64,000 nucleotides of DNA. Source: Polynucleobacter sp. GWA2_45_21. Lineage in GTDB: Bacteria > Pseudomonadota > Gammaproteobacteria > Burkholderiales > Burkholderiaceae. Both the position numbers and the translations under genes were made by a program. Positions 51,941-60,275 of the stretch are shown here, in pieces. The stretch covers positions 124,001-188,000 of the forward strand of contig NZ_MHZG01000002.1 in assembly GCF_001830325.1 (NCBI RefSeq). Reading direction: 5' to 3'. The notes beneath the pieces were generated by a model. It ran no database searches, was not told the DNA's origin, and saw nothing but the letters and a program-made list of their open reading frames with translations. Each line of letters begins with the position of its first letter. Positions within the stretch are counted from its first letter, which is position 1.

Positions 51941-52333
51941 GTTATTTGTTCTCTTTTCAGCTTATTAAAATTGATATTTCACGAATTTTGACCGGCAATT
52001 AACGGCCAGAAGCGGTCCTTTAATGCGCCACAATAGCCCCATTACAGTGCGCTTTTATGCTCTAGTGACTTTTAAGTGATGTATGCTTAAAAGCACATTA
52101 AGGCTGATAACTGTTACAGCACTTGATTTCTTTAATCCTGCGTAACAGTCGTCCTCTCTAACGAATTAGAGCAGCATTCATCCCCAAAAAAGTAGATGGT
52201 ATAGATGAAGGATCCAATGAGGGACCATGCCGCTCTAAATTTGAAGTTGAGTGAGAGGCGCGAGCTCAAGGCAAAGCTGGCCGCTCTAGAAAAATCAAGT
52301 GGCTAAATTAAATTTATTGAGAAGTTTAGGGTA
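51941..52333. other. 393-base gap with several inverted repeats
   Basis: The gap between the island operon and nasR holds CTTTTAAG/CTTAAAAG arms (52069-52093), ACTGTTAC/GTAACAGT arms (52110-52149) and CTCTAA/TTAGAG around CGAA (52156-52171). No T-run follows any of them, so these are likelier operators or leader structures. The nasR promoter and the right end of the integrated element must lie here or further right; no tRNA 3'-end copy is visible. Confidence 0.6.
52205..52306 (+). CDS. Possible 33-residue leader peptide before nasR
   Basis: ATG 52205 opens a 33-codon frame coding a highly charged helix (NLKLSERRELKAKLAALEKSSG) that ends 27 bases before nasR. The composition is coherent for a coding frame, but there is no clear ribosome site and no known family. 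It could be a small upstream gene or chance. Confidence 0.3.
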   Translation: MKDPMRDHAALNLKLSERRELKAKLAALEKSSG

Positions 52334-53593
52334 ATGAAAATCGCACTGAATTACGTAGCACAAGCTCAGCAATGCCGAATTAACGAGCTTGAACAGTTAT
52401 GCCGTATATGCGCGCTGATGGACGTAGCTGGCGACTTAGTGCATTGTTTGCAAAGCGAGCGCGGCTCATCCAATGTGTTACTTGCGTCAAAAGGCGTGAG
52501 TTTTCGAGAAAAATGGATTGCCTTTGGCGCTAATACTGATGGGGCAAGCGGCCGCCTGCACTGTTGGCTTGACATTAACAAGCGCTCAGATGGCATGGTG
52601 AGTAGCTCTCGGTTTCTAATGCGTTTGGCCTTAGCAATTCATGGAATAAATGACTTGCCTAAACTTCGTCAAAAAATACTGAATCAGGAAATTTCTGCCG
52701 CTGAGTCGACTGGAATTTATAGCTCGGTAGTAAACGCACTTTTAGCGCTGGTATTCGAGGCTGCTGATATTGCTGTCGATCCATCAGTCAGTAAGGGACT
52801 AGTTGCGCTTTTCCATCTGATGCAGGGCAAGGAATTTTCAGGGCTAGAGCGAGCAACTGGCGCAAGAATCTGCGCATCTGAAAAGTCCGATGAATTATTG
52901 CAAGCCCTGGGAAATTTAATTGAATTACAGGAGCATTGCATCGAACGATTTGAGGATTTTTCCTCGACAGATATTGTTGAGCAGTGGTTAGCCATGACAA
53001 AATCTATGCCCATGATTGAGTTTGAGAAGATGAGGCGAAAGCTGTTGTCGCCCAAGCTGGTTGATGAGTCTATTCATGCAGATGAATGGTTTTCGATGTG
53101 CACTCGTCGGATAGATGCAATGCATATGGTGGAGAAATACCTTACCAATAGTCTGGCTACTAAATGTGACGCCCTCATTAGAGAGGCCCATACCCAATTA
53201 AATGATCAGAATACGCTTTTATCCGCATTATCTAATGAGCAGCCAAACTCACCAATCTCGCTGTTAGTATCTAATTTACCTTCAGGGCGAAAAGGTGATG
53301 GGGTATTGATCGATAAAATCGGCTCAAACTTATCCATGGAAATATTAGATGTTTTGCAATCACAATCAAAACAGTTATCAGCGATGGGTGATGAGCTTTT
53401 GGCTGTAAGGGCCACCATTGAGGAGCGCAAGGTTATTGAGCGAGCCAAAGGGATGCTTATGGCTCACCAAGGATTGTCTGAAGAAGGGGCTTATTCGGCC
53501 ATGCGAGATAAGGCGATGTCACAAAATCAAAAGTTGATCGATGTGGCCAAATCAATTCTTTCTCTCTCTGAATTCCTTAAATTGAAGCATTGA
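52334..53593 (+). CDS. nasR: NasR-like nitrate/nitrite-responsive antiterminator (NIT-ANTAR)
   Basis: 419 residues. The N-terminal half is a NIT nitrate/nitrite sensing domain (VAGDLVHCLQSERGSSNVLLASKG, where the Q-x-E-R-G-x-S is typical). The C-terminal ANTAR domain (about residues 345-415) reads LSAMGDELLAVRATIEERKVIERAKGMLMAHQGLSEEGAYSAMRDKAMSQNQKLIDVAKSIL. In Klebsiella NasR binds the nasF leader RNA and prevents termination when nitrate or nitrite is present. Here the gene is followed by just such a leader. Confidence 0.93.
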   Translation: MKIALNYVAQAQQCRINELEQLCRICALMDVAGDLVHCLQSERGSSNVLLASKGVSFREKWIAFGANTDGASGRLHCWLDINKRSDGMVSSSRFLMRLALAIHGINDLPKLRQKILNQEISAAESTGIYSSVVNALLALVFEAADIAVDPSVSKGLVALFHLMQGKEFSGLERATGARICASEKSDELLQALGNLIELQEHCIERFEDFSSTDIVEQWLAMTKSMPMIEFEKMRRKLLSPKLVDESIHADEWFSMCTRRIDAMHMVEKYLTNSLATKCDALIREAHTQLNDQNTLLSALSNEQPNSPISLLVSNLPSGRKGDGVLIDKIGSNLSMEILDVLQSQSKQLSAMGDELLAVRATIEERKVIERAKGMLMAHQGLSEEGAYSAMRDKAMSQNQKLIDVAKSILSLSEFLKLKH

Positions 53594-53610
53594 TGCACTC
53601 TAAGCGTGCA
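53594..53610. promoter_or_regulatory. NtrC-like binding site
   Basis: TGCACTCTAAGCGTGCA is a 17-base palindrome that fits the NtrC consensus TGCACC-N5-GGTGCA with one mismatch per half. It begins right after the nasR stop, and a further GGTGCA half-site is at 53625-53630. This suggests nitrogen-limitation control of the downstream operon. No sigma-54 GG-N10-GC element was found after it. Confidence 0.5.
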
Positions 53611-53670
53611 TTACTGAAAATTTCGGTGCATTAAAAAAAATTCAAGTTAACGGTATTAAGTAATCTCCTT

Positions 53671-53795
53671 CTTAGAGGTGGCCAACGATGGTCAACTCTA
53701 AGGCGGCGATCTGTTTAGATCGTTTTGCCCAAAGGATAAAGACGTCCAATTATGTTCAGCATTGCGCTGGAAGTAATTGGACGTCTTTTTTATTT
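53671..53795 (+). promoter_or_regulatory. ANTAR-type leader with attenuator terminator
   Basis: Hairpin 1 (53671-53702) has 13-base arms with one mismatch around hexaloop AACGAT, matching the A-first, G-fourth rule for ANTAR targets. Hairpin 2 (53702-53729) has a stem around hexaloop TGTTTA, which does not match that rule. The intrinsic terminator (53738-53795) pairs 15-base arms beginning AAAGACGTCCAATTA around an inner CAGC/GCTG hairpin and runs into TTTTTTATTTG. NasR binding to the hairpins would allow read-through into cobA-nirBD. Confidence 0.85.
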
Positions 53796-53815
53796 GTATT
53801 TTCTTAGGGTGGGCA

Positions 53816-54643
53816 ATGATGAATATAGAAAAAGACATTCGATTTACATCTCAATTGAATGCTAGTTACGGAAGTGTCACGCTTGTTGGCGCGGGGCCTG
53901 GTGACCCCGAGCTTCTTACCATCAAAGGTATGCGCGCCATTTTTGAGGCAACTATTTTGCTTGTTGATGATCTTGTGAATCCAGAAATCTTGCAATATGC
54001 ATCCCCATCTGCACGAATTATTCAAGTTGGAAAACGCGGCGGTTGCGTTTCAACCCCGCAGAGCTATATAGAAAAATTAATGATTTCAGCTGTAGCCAAA
54101 GGCGAGAAGGTGGTTCGACTGAAAGGTGGGGACCCATTCATTTTTGGAAGGGGTGGCGAAGAGCAAGAGCACCTTCAAGCCTTGGGGATTCCGGTAAAGG
54201 TTATTAGCGGAATTACCTCTGGGCTTGCAGCATCGACAGCACTAGGAGCGCCTCTAACCCATCGCGACTATGCTGTTGGTGTCCTCATGATTACTGGACA
54301 TAACAAGCCTGGAAGAAATGCGACGGACTGGGCGCAAATTGGAAAAGTTGCTCAAGATACTAAGCTTACTTTAGTAATTTATATGGGCATAACGGGGATT
54401 GACTCAATTCAATCTGGCTTACTGGAGTCCATGTCTTCAGATACACCTGTTGCCATTGTTCAAAAGGCAACTTTGCCCGATCAACGTATTGAGAAATGCA
54501 CATTACGGGAAATGGTAAGCAAGATTCACGAAACAAAGATGGGCAGCCCATCCATCATCGTGATTGGTGATGTCTTGCAGGCGCTTACTCAAATTGCCAA
54601 TGATTCGGTGGCACCTGCCTTCCAAAATATTAAAGCTGCATAA
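53816..54643 (+). CDS. cobA: Uroporphyrinogen-III C-methyltransferase
   Basis: 275 residues from ATG 53816; the frame continues back to 53777, but that is inside the attenuator terminator. Motifs: VTLVGAGPGDPELLTIKGMRAI, VRLKGGDPFIFGRGGEEQEHLQALGI, VISGITSGLAASTALGAPLTHRDYA and VLMITGHNKP. It makes precorrin-2 from uroporphyrinogen III, the first step to the siroheme needed by NirB. Oxidation and ferrochelation (CysG-type) domains are not fused and must be elsewhere. Confidence 0.94.
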   Translation: MMNIEKDIRFTSQLNASYGSVTLVGAGPGDPELLTIKGMRAIFEATILLVDDLVNPEILQYASPSARIIQVGKRGGCVSTPQSYIEKLMISAVAKGEKVVRLKGGDPFIFGRGGEEQEHLQALGIPVKVISGITSGLAASTALGAPLTHRDYAVGVLMITGHNKPGRNATDWAQIGKVAQDTKLTLVIYMGITGIDSIQSGLLESMSSDTPVAIVQKATLPDQRIEKCTLREMVSKIHETKMGSPSIIVIGDVLQALTQIANDSVAPAFQNIKAA

Positions 54644-54678
54644 GCATCCATTCACGAAATTCGGACAGAAAGTTGATC

Positions 54679-57147
54679 ATGAAAAAACAAAAATTAGTTC
54701 TTATTGGGAATGGAATGGCTGGTATTAAGGCCATTGAAGAATTATTAAAGCTTGATCCTGAGATGTACGACATTACCGTCTTTGGTACCGAACCTTACGG
54801 TAACTACAACAGAATTTTGCTATCGCCAGTATTAGCCGGGGAAATGAAGTTAGACGACATCATGTTAAATGACTTGGAATGGTACAAATCAAACGGCATC
54901 ACTTTGTATTCTGGCAAAAAAGTGACCAAGATCGATCGTGCCGTTAAAAAAGTATATTCAGATGACGGGACTGAGGTTCAATACGATCGATTGGTATTGG
55001 CTACGGGATCCACCCCCTTTATGCCACCTATTCCGGGAATAGATTTACCTGGTGTACTGGCTTATCGTGACATCGCAGATACGGAGTTAATGATTGCGGC
55101 TGCAGCAAGCTACAAGAATGCCGTTGTTATTGGCGCTGGTCTATTGGGTCTTGAGGCTGCTAATGGCCTTTTGTTACGCGGGATGAATGTCACAGTAGTC
55201 CACTTGGCCGACTGGATTATGGAGCGTCAACTCGATAAGGTTGCTGCGGATATGCTGCAGACTTCTCTCGAGGCAAAAGGGATGAAGTTTCTATTGGGGC
55301 GTAATACCGAAGCCTTGATAGAGGGAGACGAGAGTAGGGTAGGGGCTATCCGGTTTAAGGATGGCATGCAACTTGCCACTGATCTTGTAGTGGTTGCGGC
55401 TGGCATTCGTCCAAATTACACGCTGGCAGAGTCATCCGGTTTATTTTGTGGATCTGGCCGCGTACGGGGTATCCATGTCTCCGATACATTGCAAACCATT
55501 ACTGATCCTTCCATTTATGCAGTTGGTGAGTGCGTCGTGCATCGCGGAATCGCCTATGGATTGGTAGCACCACTGTTTGAGCAGGCTAAGGTTTGCTCAA
55601 ATCATTTAGCAAATATTGGCATAGCTCAATACAAGGGCTCTGTTACTTCAACCAAGCTGAAAGTTACCGGAATCGATGTCTTCAGTGCGGGTAACTTTAG
55701 CGGCGATGATGAAACCGAAGACATCTTATTGCATGATAGGCAGGCAGGAATTTATAAGCGCATTGTGGTGAAGCAGGATCGGGTGGTGGGATCAGTTCTA
55801 TACGGCGACACGTCTGACGCTGCTTGGTATTTCCAGCTAATGAAGGATGGTCAAAGTGTTCACGAAATTCGCAGCCATCTGCTTTTTGGAAATTCATCAG
55901 GCTCTCATTTGGGCGATGCTGGCCATAAAGGGCAAAATCTGGCAGCCACCATGGCTGATAGCGCTGAGGTTTGTGGCTGTAATGGGGTTTGCAAAGGAAC
56001 GATTGTTAAATCTATTAAACAAAATGGTCTCTTTACAGTTGATGAGGTACGTAAGCATACAAAGGCTTCTTCATCATGTGGGTCTTGTACTGGCTTAGTA
56101 GAGCAAATTCTGGCGTCAACGGTAGGTGGGGCGTATACACCCAAAACCAATGAGAGCAAGCCGATGTGCGGGTGTACAGAGCATACCCATCAGATTGTTA
56201 GAGATGCAATCTATGCTGAGCATTTAATTAATAAAGAATCTGTCTTTAAATCTTTGGGTTGGAAAAATGAGAATGGTTGCGAGAAGTGTAGGCCAGCGAT
56301 CAACTATTACTTGATTTCTAGTTTTCCGCATGAAGCTAAAGACGACCCACAATCACGATTTGTTAATGAGCGTATGCATGCCAATATTCAAAAGGATGGC
56401 ACTTTTTCAGTGATCCCAAGAATGTGGGGCGGATTAACAAACCCAAAAGAACTGCGTGCCATTGCTGACGCCGCTGAAAAATATCATGTACCAACAGTAA
56501 AGGTGACTGGCGGGCAACGGATTGACCTTTTGGGCATACGTAAAGAGGATCTCCCGGCTGTTTGGGCGGATTTAAATGCGGCCGGAATGGTCTCTGGTCA
56601 TGCATACGGAAAATCTATTCGGACTGTTAAGACCTGCGTGGGGGCAGAGCATTGTCGCTTTGGTACCCAGCATTCAATGGACACTGGCATTCTCTTGGAA
56701 AAAATGTTGTTCGATATGTACGCGCCTCATAAGGTAAAGCTTGCAGTATCTGGTTGCCCTCGTAATTGCGCTGAATCGGGCATTAAGGATGTAGGAATTA
56801 TCGGAGTTGACTCGGGTTTTGAGATTTATGTGGGTGGTAATGGTGGTATCAAAACTGAGGTTGCGCAATTTTTCTGCAAGGTGACTACAAATCAGGAGGT
56901 GATGGAATATTCCGGCGCATTCCTGCAACTCTACCGCGAAGAGGGTTGGTATCTCGAGCGGACCTCTCACTATCTTGAGCGCGTTGGGCTTGGTTACGCC
57001 AAATCAAAAATTCTTGAAGATGAAAAAGGCCGAAAAGATCTATTTGAAAGATTAATTGATTCCTTGAAAAATGCAAAAGACCCGTGGGAAGTGATGCAGA
57101 CCAAAGAGCCAGTAAAGCAATTTATCCCAATCGCAGTTGAAGCATAA
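54679..57147 (+). CDS. nirB: NAD(P)H-dependent nitrite reductase large subunit
   Basis: 822 residues from ATG 54679 (a TTG two codons earlier opens the frame). N-terminal FAD/NAD domains (LVLIGNGMAGIKAIEELL, AVVIGAGLLGLEAANGLLLRGM), a BFD-like [2Fe-2S] domain (VCGCNGVCKGTI, SSCGSCTGLVEQIL), then ferredoxin-type sulfite/nitrite reductase repeats with the siroheme-[4Fe-4S] cysteines in CVGAEHC and SGCPRNCAESGIKD. It reduces nitrite to ammonium in the cytoplasm. It follows cobA after 35 bases. Confidence 0.96.
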   Translation: MKKQKLVLIGNGMAGIKAIEELLKLDPEMYDITVFGTEPYGNYNRILLSPVLAGEMKLDDIMLNDLEWYKSNGITLYSGKKVTKIDRAVKKVYSDDGTEVQYDRLVLATGSTPFMPPIPGIDLPGVLAYRDIADTELMIAAAASYKNAVVIGAGLLGLEAANGLLLRGMNVTVVHLADWIMERQLDKVAADMLQTSLEAKGMKFLLGRNTEALIEGDESRVGAIRFKDGMQLATDLVVVAAGIRPNYTLAESSGLFCGSGRVRGIHVSDTLQTITDPSIYAVGECVVHRGIAYGLVAPLFEQAKVCSNHLANIGIAQYKGSVTSTKLKVTGIDVFSAGNFSGDDETEDILLHDRQAGIYKRIVVKQDRVVGSVLYGDTSDAAWYFQLMKDGQSVHEIRSHLLFGNSSGSHLGDAGHKGQNLAATMADSAEVCGCNGVCKGTIVKSIKQNGLFTVDEVRKHTKASSSCGSCTGLVEQILASTVGGAYTPKTNESKPMCGCTEHTHQIVRDAIYAEHLINKESVFKSLGWKNENGCEKCRPAINYYLISSFPHEAKDDPQSRFVNERMHANIQKDGTFSVIPRMWGGLTNPKELRAIADAAEKYHVPTVKVTGGQRIDLLGIRKEDLPAVWADLNAAGMVSGHAYGKSIRTVKTCVGAEHCRFGTQHSMDTGILLEKMLFDMYAPHKVKLAVSGCPRNCAESGIKDVGIIGVDSGFEIYVGGNGGIKTEVAQFFCKVTTNQEVMEYSGAFLQLYREEGWYLERTSHYLERVGLGYAKSKILEDEKGRKDLFERLIDSLKNAKDPWEVMQTKEPVKQFIPIAVEA

Positions 57148-57166
57148 CCGCATCAGAAAGGAGCAA

Positions 57167-57481
57167 ATGATGAATGAATGGAAATTAGTTTGCGGAATAG
57201 AAGATATTCCTAGATTGGGGTCTCGGGTAGTAACGCGTACTAGCGGAGGGGATATCGCTATTTTTAGAACCTCTGATGACGAGGTCTATGCGCTACACGA
57301 TAAATGCCCTCATAAGGGCGGACCCCTTTCTCAGGGAATCATTCATGGCAAGACAGTGACCTGTCCTTTGCATTCCTGGAATATCCAATTGCAAGATGGG
57401 CATGCAATTGCGCCAGATGTTGGGTCTTGTGATTCGATCAAGATCAAGCTCGAAGATCAAAATGTTTTTTTAGCCATTTAA
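57167..57481 (+). CDS. nirD: Nitrite reductase small subunit, Rieske-type
   Basis: 104 residues from ATG 57167, preceded by AAGGAG. VCGIEDIPRLGSRVVTRTSGGDIAIFRTSDDEVYALHDKCPHKGGPLSQGIIHGKTVTCPLHSWNIQLQDGHAI shows the Rieske cluster-binding C-x-H and C-x2-H pairs (CPH, CPLH). NirD-type proteins support NirB, and some keep no cluster, but here the ligands are intact. A longer frame starting at 57137 overlaps nirB and is not preferred. Confidence 0.94.
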   Translation: MMNEWKLVCGIEDIPRLGSRVVTRTSGGDIAIFRTSDDEVYALHDKCPHKGGPLSQGIIHGKTVTCPLHSWNIQLQDGHAIAPDVGSCDSIKIKLEDQNVFLAI

Positions 57482-57527
57482 ACCACTACAGAAATATTTA
57501 AATTCATCAAAATTAAAGGAATACATC

Positions 57528-58340
57528 ATGTCATATTTAATGCCCTCTGAATTTGTTACAAAGATGGTTGATGCAGGGGAGTCAAAAGTATTTATGGCTA
57601 CTCGCGATACCTTGATAAGAGCGTATATGGCTGGAGCAATTCTTGCCCTAGCTGCTGTATTTGCTATTACTGCAAGTGTTCAGACAGGGTCTCCACTCAT
57701 TGGGGCTATTTTGTTCCCTGTAGGTTTTTGTATGCTCTATCTCTTGGGATTTGATCTATTGACAGGTGTATTTGTATTAACCCCGCTTGCCTTGATTGAT
57801 AAAAGGCCTGGGGTGACATTAAAAGGTATTTTAAGAAACTGGGGGCTGGTATTTGTCGGTAACTTTGCTGGGGCCTTGACTGTTGCATTTATGATGGCCT
57901 TCATTTTTACTTATGGATTTAGCCTGGAGCCGAATGATGTTGGCGCGAAGATTGGCCACATTGGTGAATTGCGCACTTTGGGTTATGCCAAGTTTGGATT
58001 TATGGGTTGGATGACCATCTTCTTCAGAGGAATGCTATGTAACTGGATGGTATCTACTGGAGTGGTCGGTGCGATGATTTCAACGAATGTTAGCGGAAAA
58101 GTGATCGCTATGTGGATGCCGATCATGCTGTTCTTTGCAATGACATTTGAGCACTCAGTAGTTAATATGTTTCTCTTTCCATCTGGGTTAATGATGGGCG
58201 GTAACTTCTCAATCTTGGATTATTTCATCTGGAATGAAATTCCAGTGGTGTTGGGTAATCTTGTTGGCGGCATTGCCTTTACAGGATTAACTCTGTATGC
58301 CACTCACATCAAGACCGGCGCAAAACGCAAACTTGTTTAA
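57528..58340 (+). CDS. nirC: Formate/nitrite transporter (FNT) family channel, NirC-like
   Basis: 270 residues with six membrane segments. MPSEFVTKMVDAGESKVFMATRDTLIRAYMAGAILALAAVFAI is the FNT N-terminus; GMLCNWMVSTGVVGAMIS and MPIMLFFAMTFEHSVVNMFLFPSGLMMGG contain the conserved filter, with the histidine in FEHSVVNM. Context between nirD and the kinase gene argues for nitrite rather than formate transport. Confidence 0.92.
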   Translation: MSYLMPSEFVTKMVDAGESKVFMATRDTLIRAYMAGAILALAAVFAITASVQTGSPLIGAILFPVGFCMLYLLGFDLLTGVFVLTPLALIDKRPGVTLKGILRNWGLVFVGNFAGALTVAFMMAFIFTYGFSLEPNDVGAKIGHIGELRTLGYAKFGFMGWMTIFFRGMLCNWMVSTGVVGAMISTNVSGKVIAMWMPIMLFFAMTFEHSVVNMFLFPSGLMMGGNFSILDYFIWNEIPVVLGNLVGGIAFTGLTLYATHIKTGAKRKLV

Positions 58341-58394
58341 GTTACTGAATAAGCGCAATGCCTTCAATCATGAAGGTATTGCGAGAGGAATTTG

Positions 58395-60131
58395 ATGATT
58401 CAAGAGCTAAAAATTTCACTTGGGCAATATTCAAGCAAGGGTCGTAAAGAAATCAACCAAGATTTTTATGGGATTTGCTTCCCTAAGGAGCCATTACTCA
58501 GCAGTAAGGGGGTAGTTGCGGCAATTGCAGATGGCATCAGCTCTAGCGGTGTTAGCCACATTGCTAGTGAATCGGCAGTATCTAGTTTCTTGGAGGATTA
58601 CTACTCAACATCAGAAGCCTGGTCTGTTAAAACCGCCGCCGAGCGAGTTTTAAGCTCTACAAATTCCTGGCTTCATTCTCAGACCCAACAAAGTCAATAT
58701 CACTTTGATATGGATAGGGGTTATGTTTGCACCTTTTCTGCCCTGATCTTTAAATCAAATAAGGCGCATATATTTCATGTTGGGGATACGAGGGTCTATA
58801 AACTCGCCCGCAAATCATTGGAGCAGCTGACAGAGGATCATCGTGTATATGCGTCATCTGAAAAGAGCTATTTAGCCCGTGCTTTAGGGGTAAATAGACA
58901 CTTAGATGTTGACTATGCTGTCACAGATATTGAGGTTGGCGATGTCTTTATTCTGGCCACTGATGGCTTATATGAATACTCTAATTTTGAAATTATTAGC
59001 TCAGCCATTCAGACTTATTCTGATGATTTAAATCTTGCTGCACAAAAAATTGCCGAGCAATCTTATCAACGAGGGAGCTCTGATAATCTCACTTTACAGA
59101 TCATTCGCATTGAGCAGTTACAAGATATTAGCCATAACGAAATAAGTAATCGCATCACAGAGTTGCCATTTGCTCCAAATTTAGAGGAAAAGATGGTTAT
59201 CGATGGTTACAAAATTTTACGGGATATCAAAATTGGCAGTCGCAGTTATATTTATTTGGCTAGCGATGAGGAGACCGGAGCTCAAGTTGTTTTAAAGGTG
59301 CCCTCTATTGGCATGAGGGATGATGTCTCTTATCTAGAGCGGTTTCTTGTGGAGGAGTGGGTCGCCAGAAGAATTAATAACCCCCACGTTCTTCATTTAT
59401 GCCCACAAACTAGAAAGAAAAATTACTTATACATCGCATCTGAATATATTCAGGGCCAAAGTTTGACTCAGTGGCTATCTGATAATCCCACGCCTGATCT
59501 TGTTTCAGTAAGGGAGATGATTGGCCAAGTAGGAAAGGGTCTGCAGGCCTTCCATCGTCTCGAGGCAATTCATCAAGATTTAAAGCCAGAGAACATCATG
59601 ATTGATGAGAATGGCGTAGTAAAGATCATTGATTTTGGTGCCACTAGGGTCGCTGGTATCGAGGATATGAATCTACTAAGCGAAGAAATTAACTTTTTAG
59701 GCTCAGCTCAATATGCTGCGCCAGAATATTTTTTAGGTGGGCTGGGTACAACTTCTTCCGACATATTTTCTCTTGGCGTGATCGTCTATCAGATGCTATC
59801 GGGACGGTTTCCCTATGGTTCAAAAGTTTCCAGAGCTCGAACTGCTAAGGCTCAGAAGAAACTTGTATACGAGTCCGTCACTTTGCACAACCCGAAAGTA
59901 CCTGCGTGGGTTGATGAGGCCATTCGAAAGGCCGTTCACCCCAATCCAGCAGAGAGGTATCAAGCGGTTTCCGAATTTCTGTTTGATCTCGAAAAACCAA
60001 ATGCTGTGCTGATCGATAAAAGAGTGGTTCCGTTTATTGAGCGTGACCCCATTGCTTTTTGGAAGGTTATTTCTGCATTGCTGTTTACTGCTTTGATTTT
60101 TTCTAATGTTTTAGGTCATCTTTCTCGCTAG
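58395..60131 (+). CDS. Bifunctional PP2C phosphatase / Ser-Thr protein kinase
   Basis: 578 residues from ATG 58395, preceded by GAGAGGAA. The N-terminal PP2C domain (about residues 8-250) has QDFYGICF, AIADGISSSGVS, FHVGDTRVYKL, FILATDGLYEY and SSDNLTLQII. The C-terminal kinase (about 265-535) has VVLKVPS, HQDLKPENIMIDENGVVKIIDFGATR and YAAPEYFLGG; its glycine loop is degenerate. A membrane segment (residues 556-575) anchors it. Homologues occur in nitrate-assimilation clusters of other proteobacteria, but I know of no defined target. Confidence 0.92.
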   Translation: MIQELKISLGQYSSKGRKEINQDFYGICFPKEPLLSSKGVVAAIADGISSSGVSHIASESAVSSFLEDYYSTSEAWSVKTAAERVLSSTNSWLHSQTQQSQYHFDMDRGYVCTFSALIFKSNKAHIFHVGDTRVYKLARKSLEQLTEDHRVYASSEKSYLARALGVNRHLDVDYAVTDIEVGDVFILATDGLYEYSNFEIISSAIQTYSDDLNLAAQKIAEQSYQRGSSDNLTLQIIRIEQLQDISHNEISNRITELPFAPNLEEKMVIDGYKILRDIKIGSRSYIYLASDEETGAQVVLKVPSIGMRDDVSYLERFLVEEWVARRINNPHVLHLCPQTRKKNYLYIASEYIQGQSLTQWLSDNPTPDLVSVREMIGQVGKGLQAFHRLEAIHQDLKPENIMIDENGVVKIIDFGATRVAGIEDMNLLSEEINFLGSAQYAAPEYFLGGLGTTSSDIFSLGVIVYQMLSGRFPYGSKVSRARTAKAQKKLVYESVTLHNPKVPAWVDEAIRKAVHPNPAERYQAVSEFLFDLEKPNAVLIDKRVVPFIERDPIAFWKVISALLFTALIFSNVLGHLSR

Positions 60132-60275
60132 GAGTATTAATTTCATGTATTTGATGACCCCAGGAATGTCTCTTATGGGTCGTTTTCTGACTGATGGATT
60201 AAGCTGAGGTTTTGGAGGCTGGTTTAAAACTTGAATACTTCTTTCTGGTTAAAATAAAAACAGAGTCAACTGTAG

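Noticed and set aside
51941..52333. Sigma-54 promoter upstream of nasR
   Set aside because: The nearest GG...GC pair has nine rather than ten intervening bases and poor flanks.
53777..53815. N-terminal extension of CobA
   Set aside because: It is translated from the attenuator terminator's T-run side; the CobA family begins near ATG 53816 with an AGGGTGG ribosome site.
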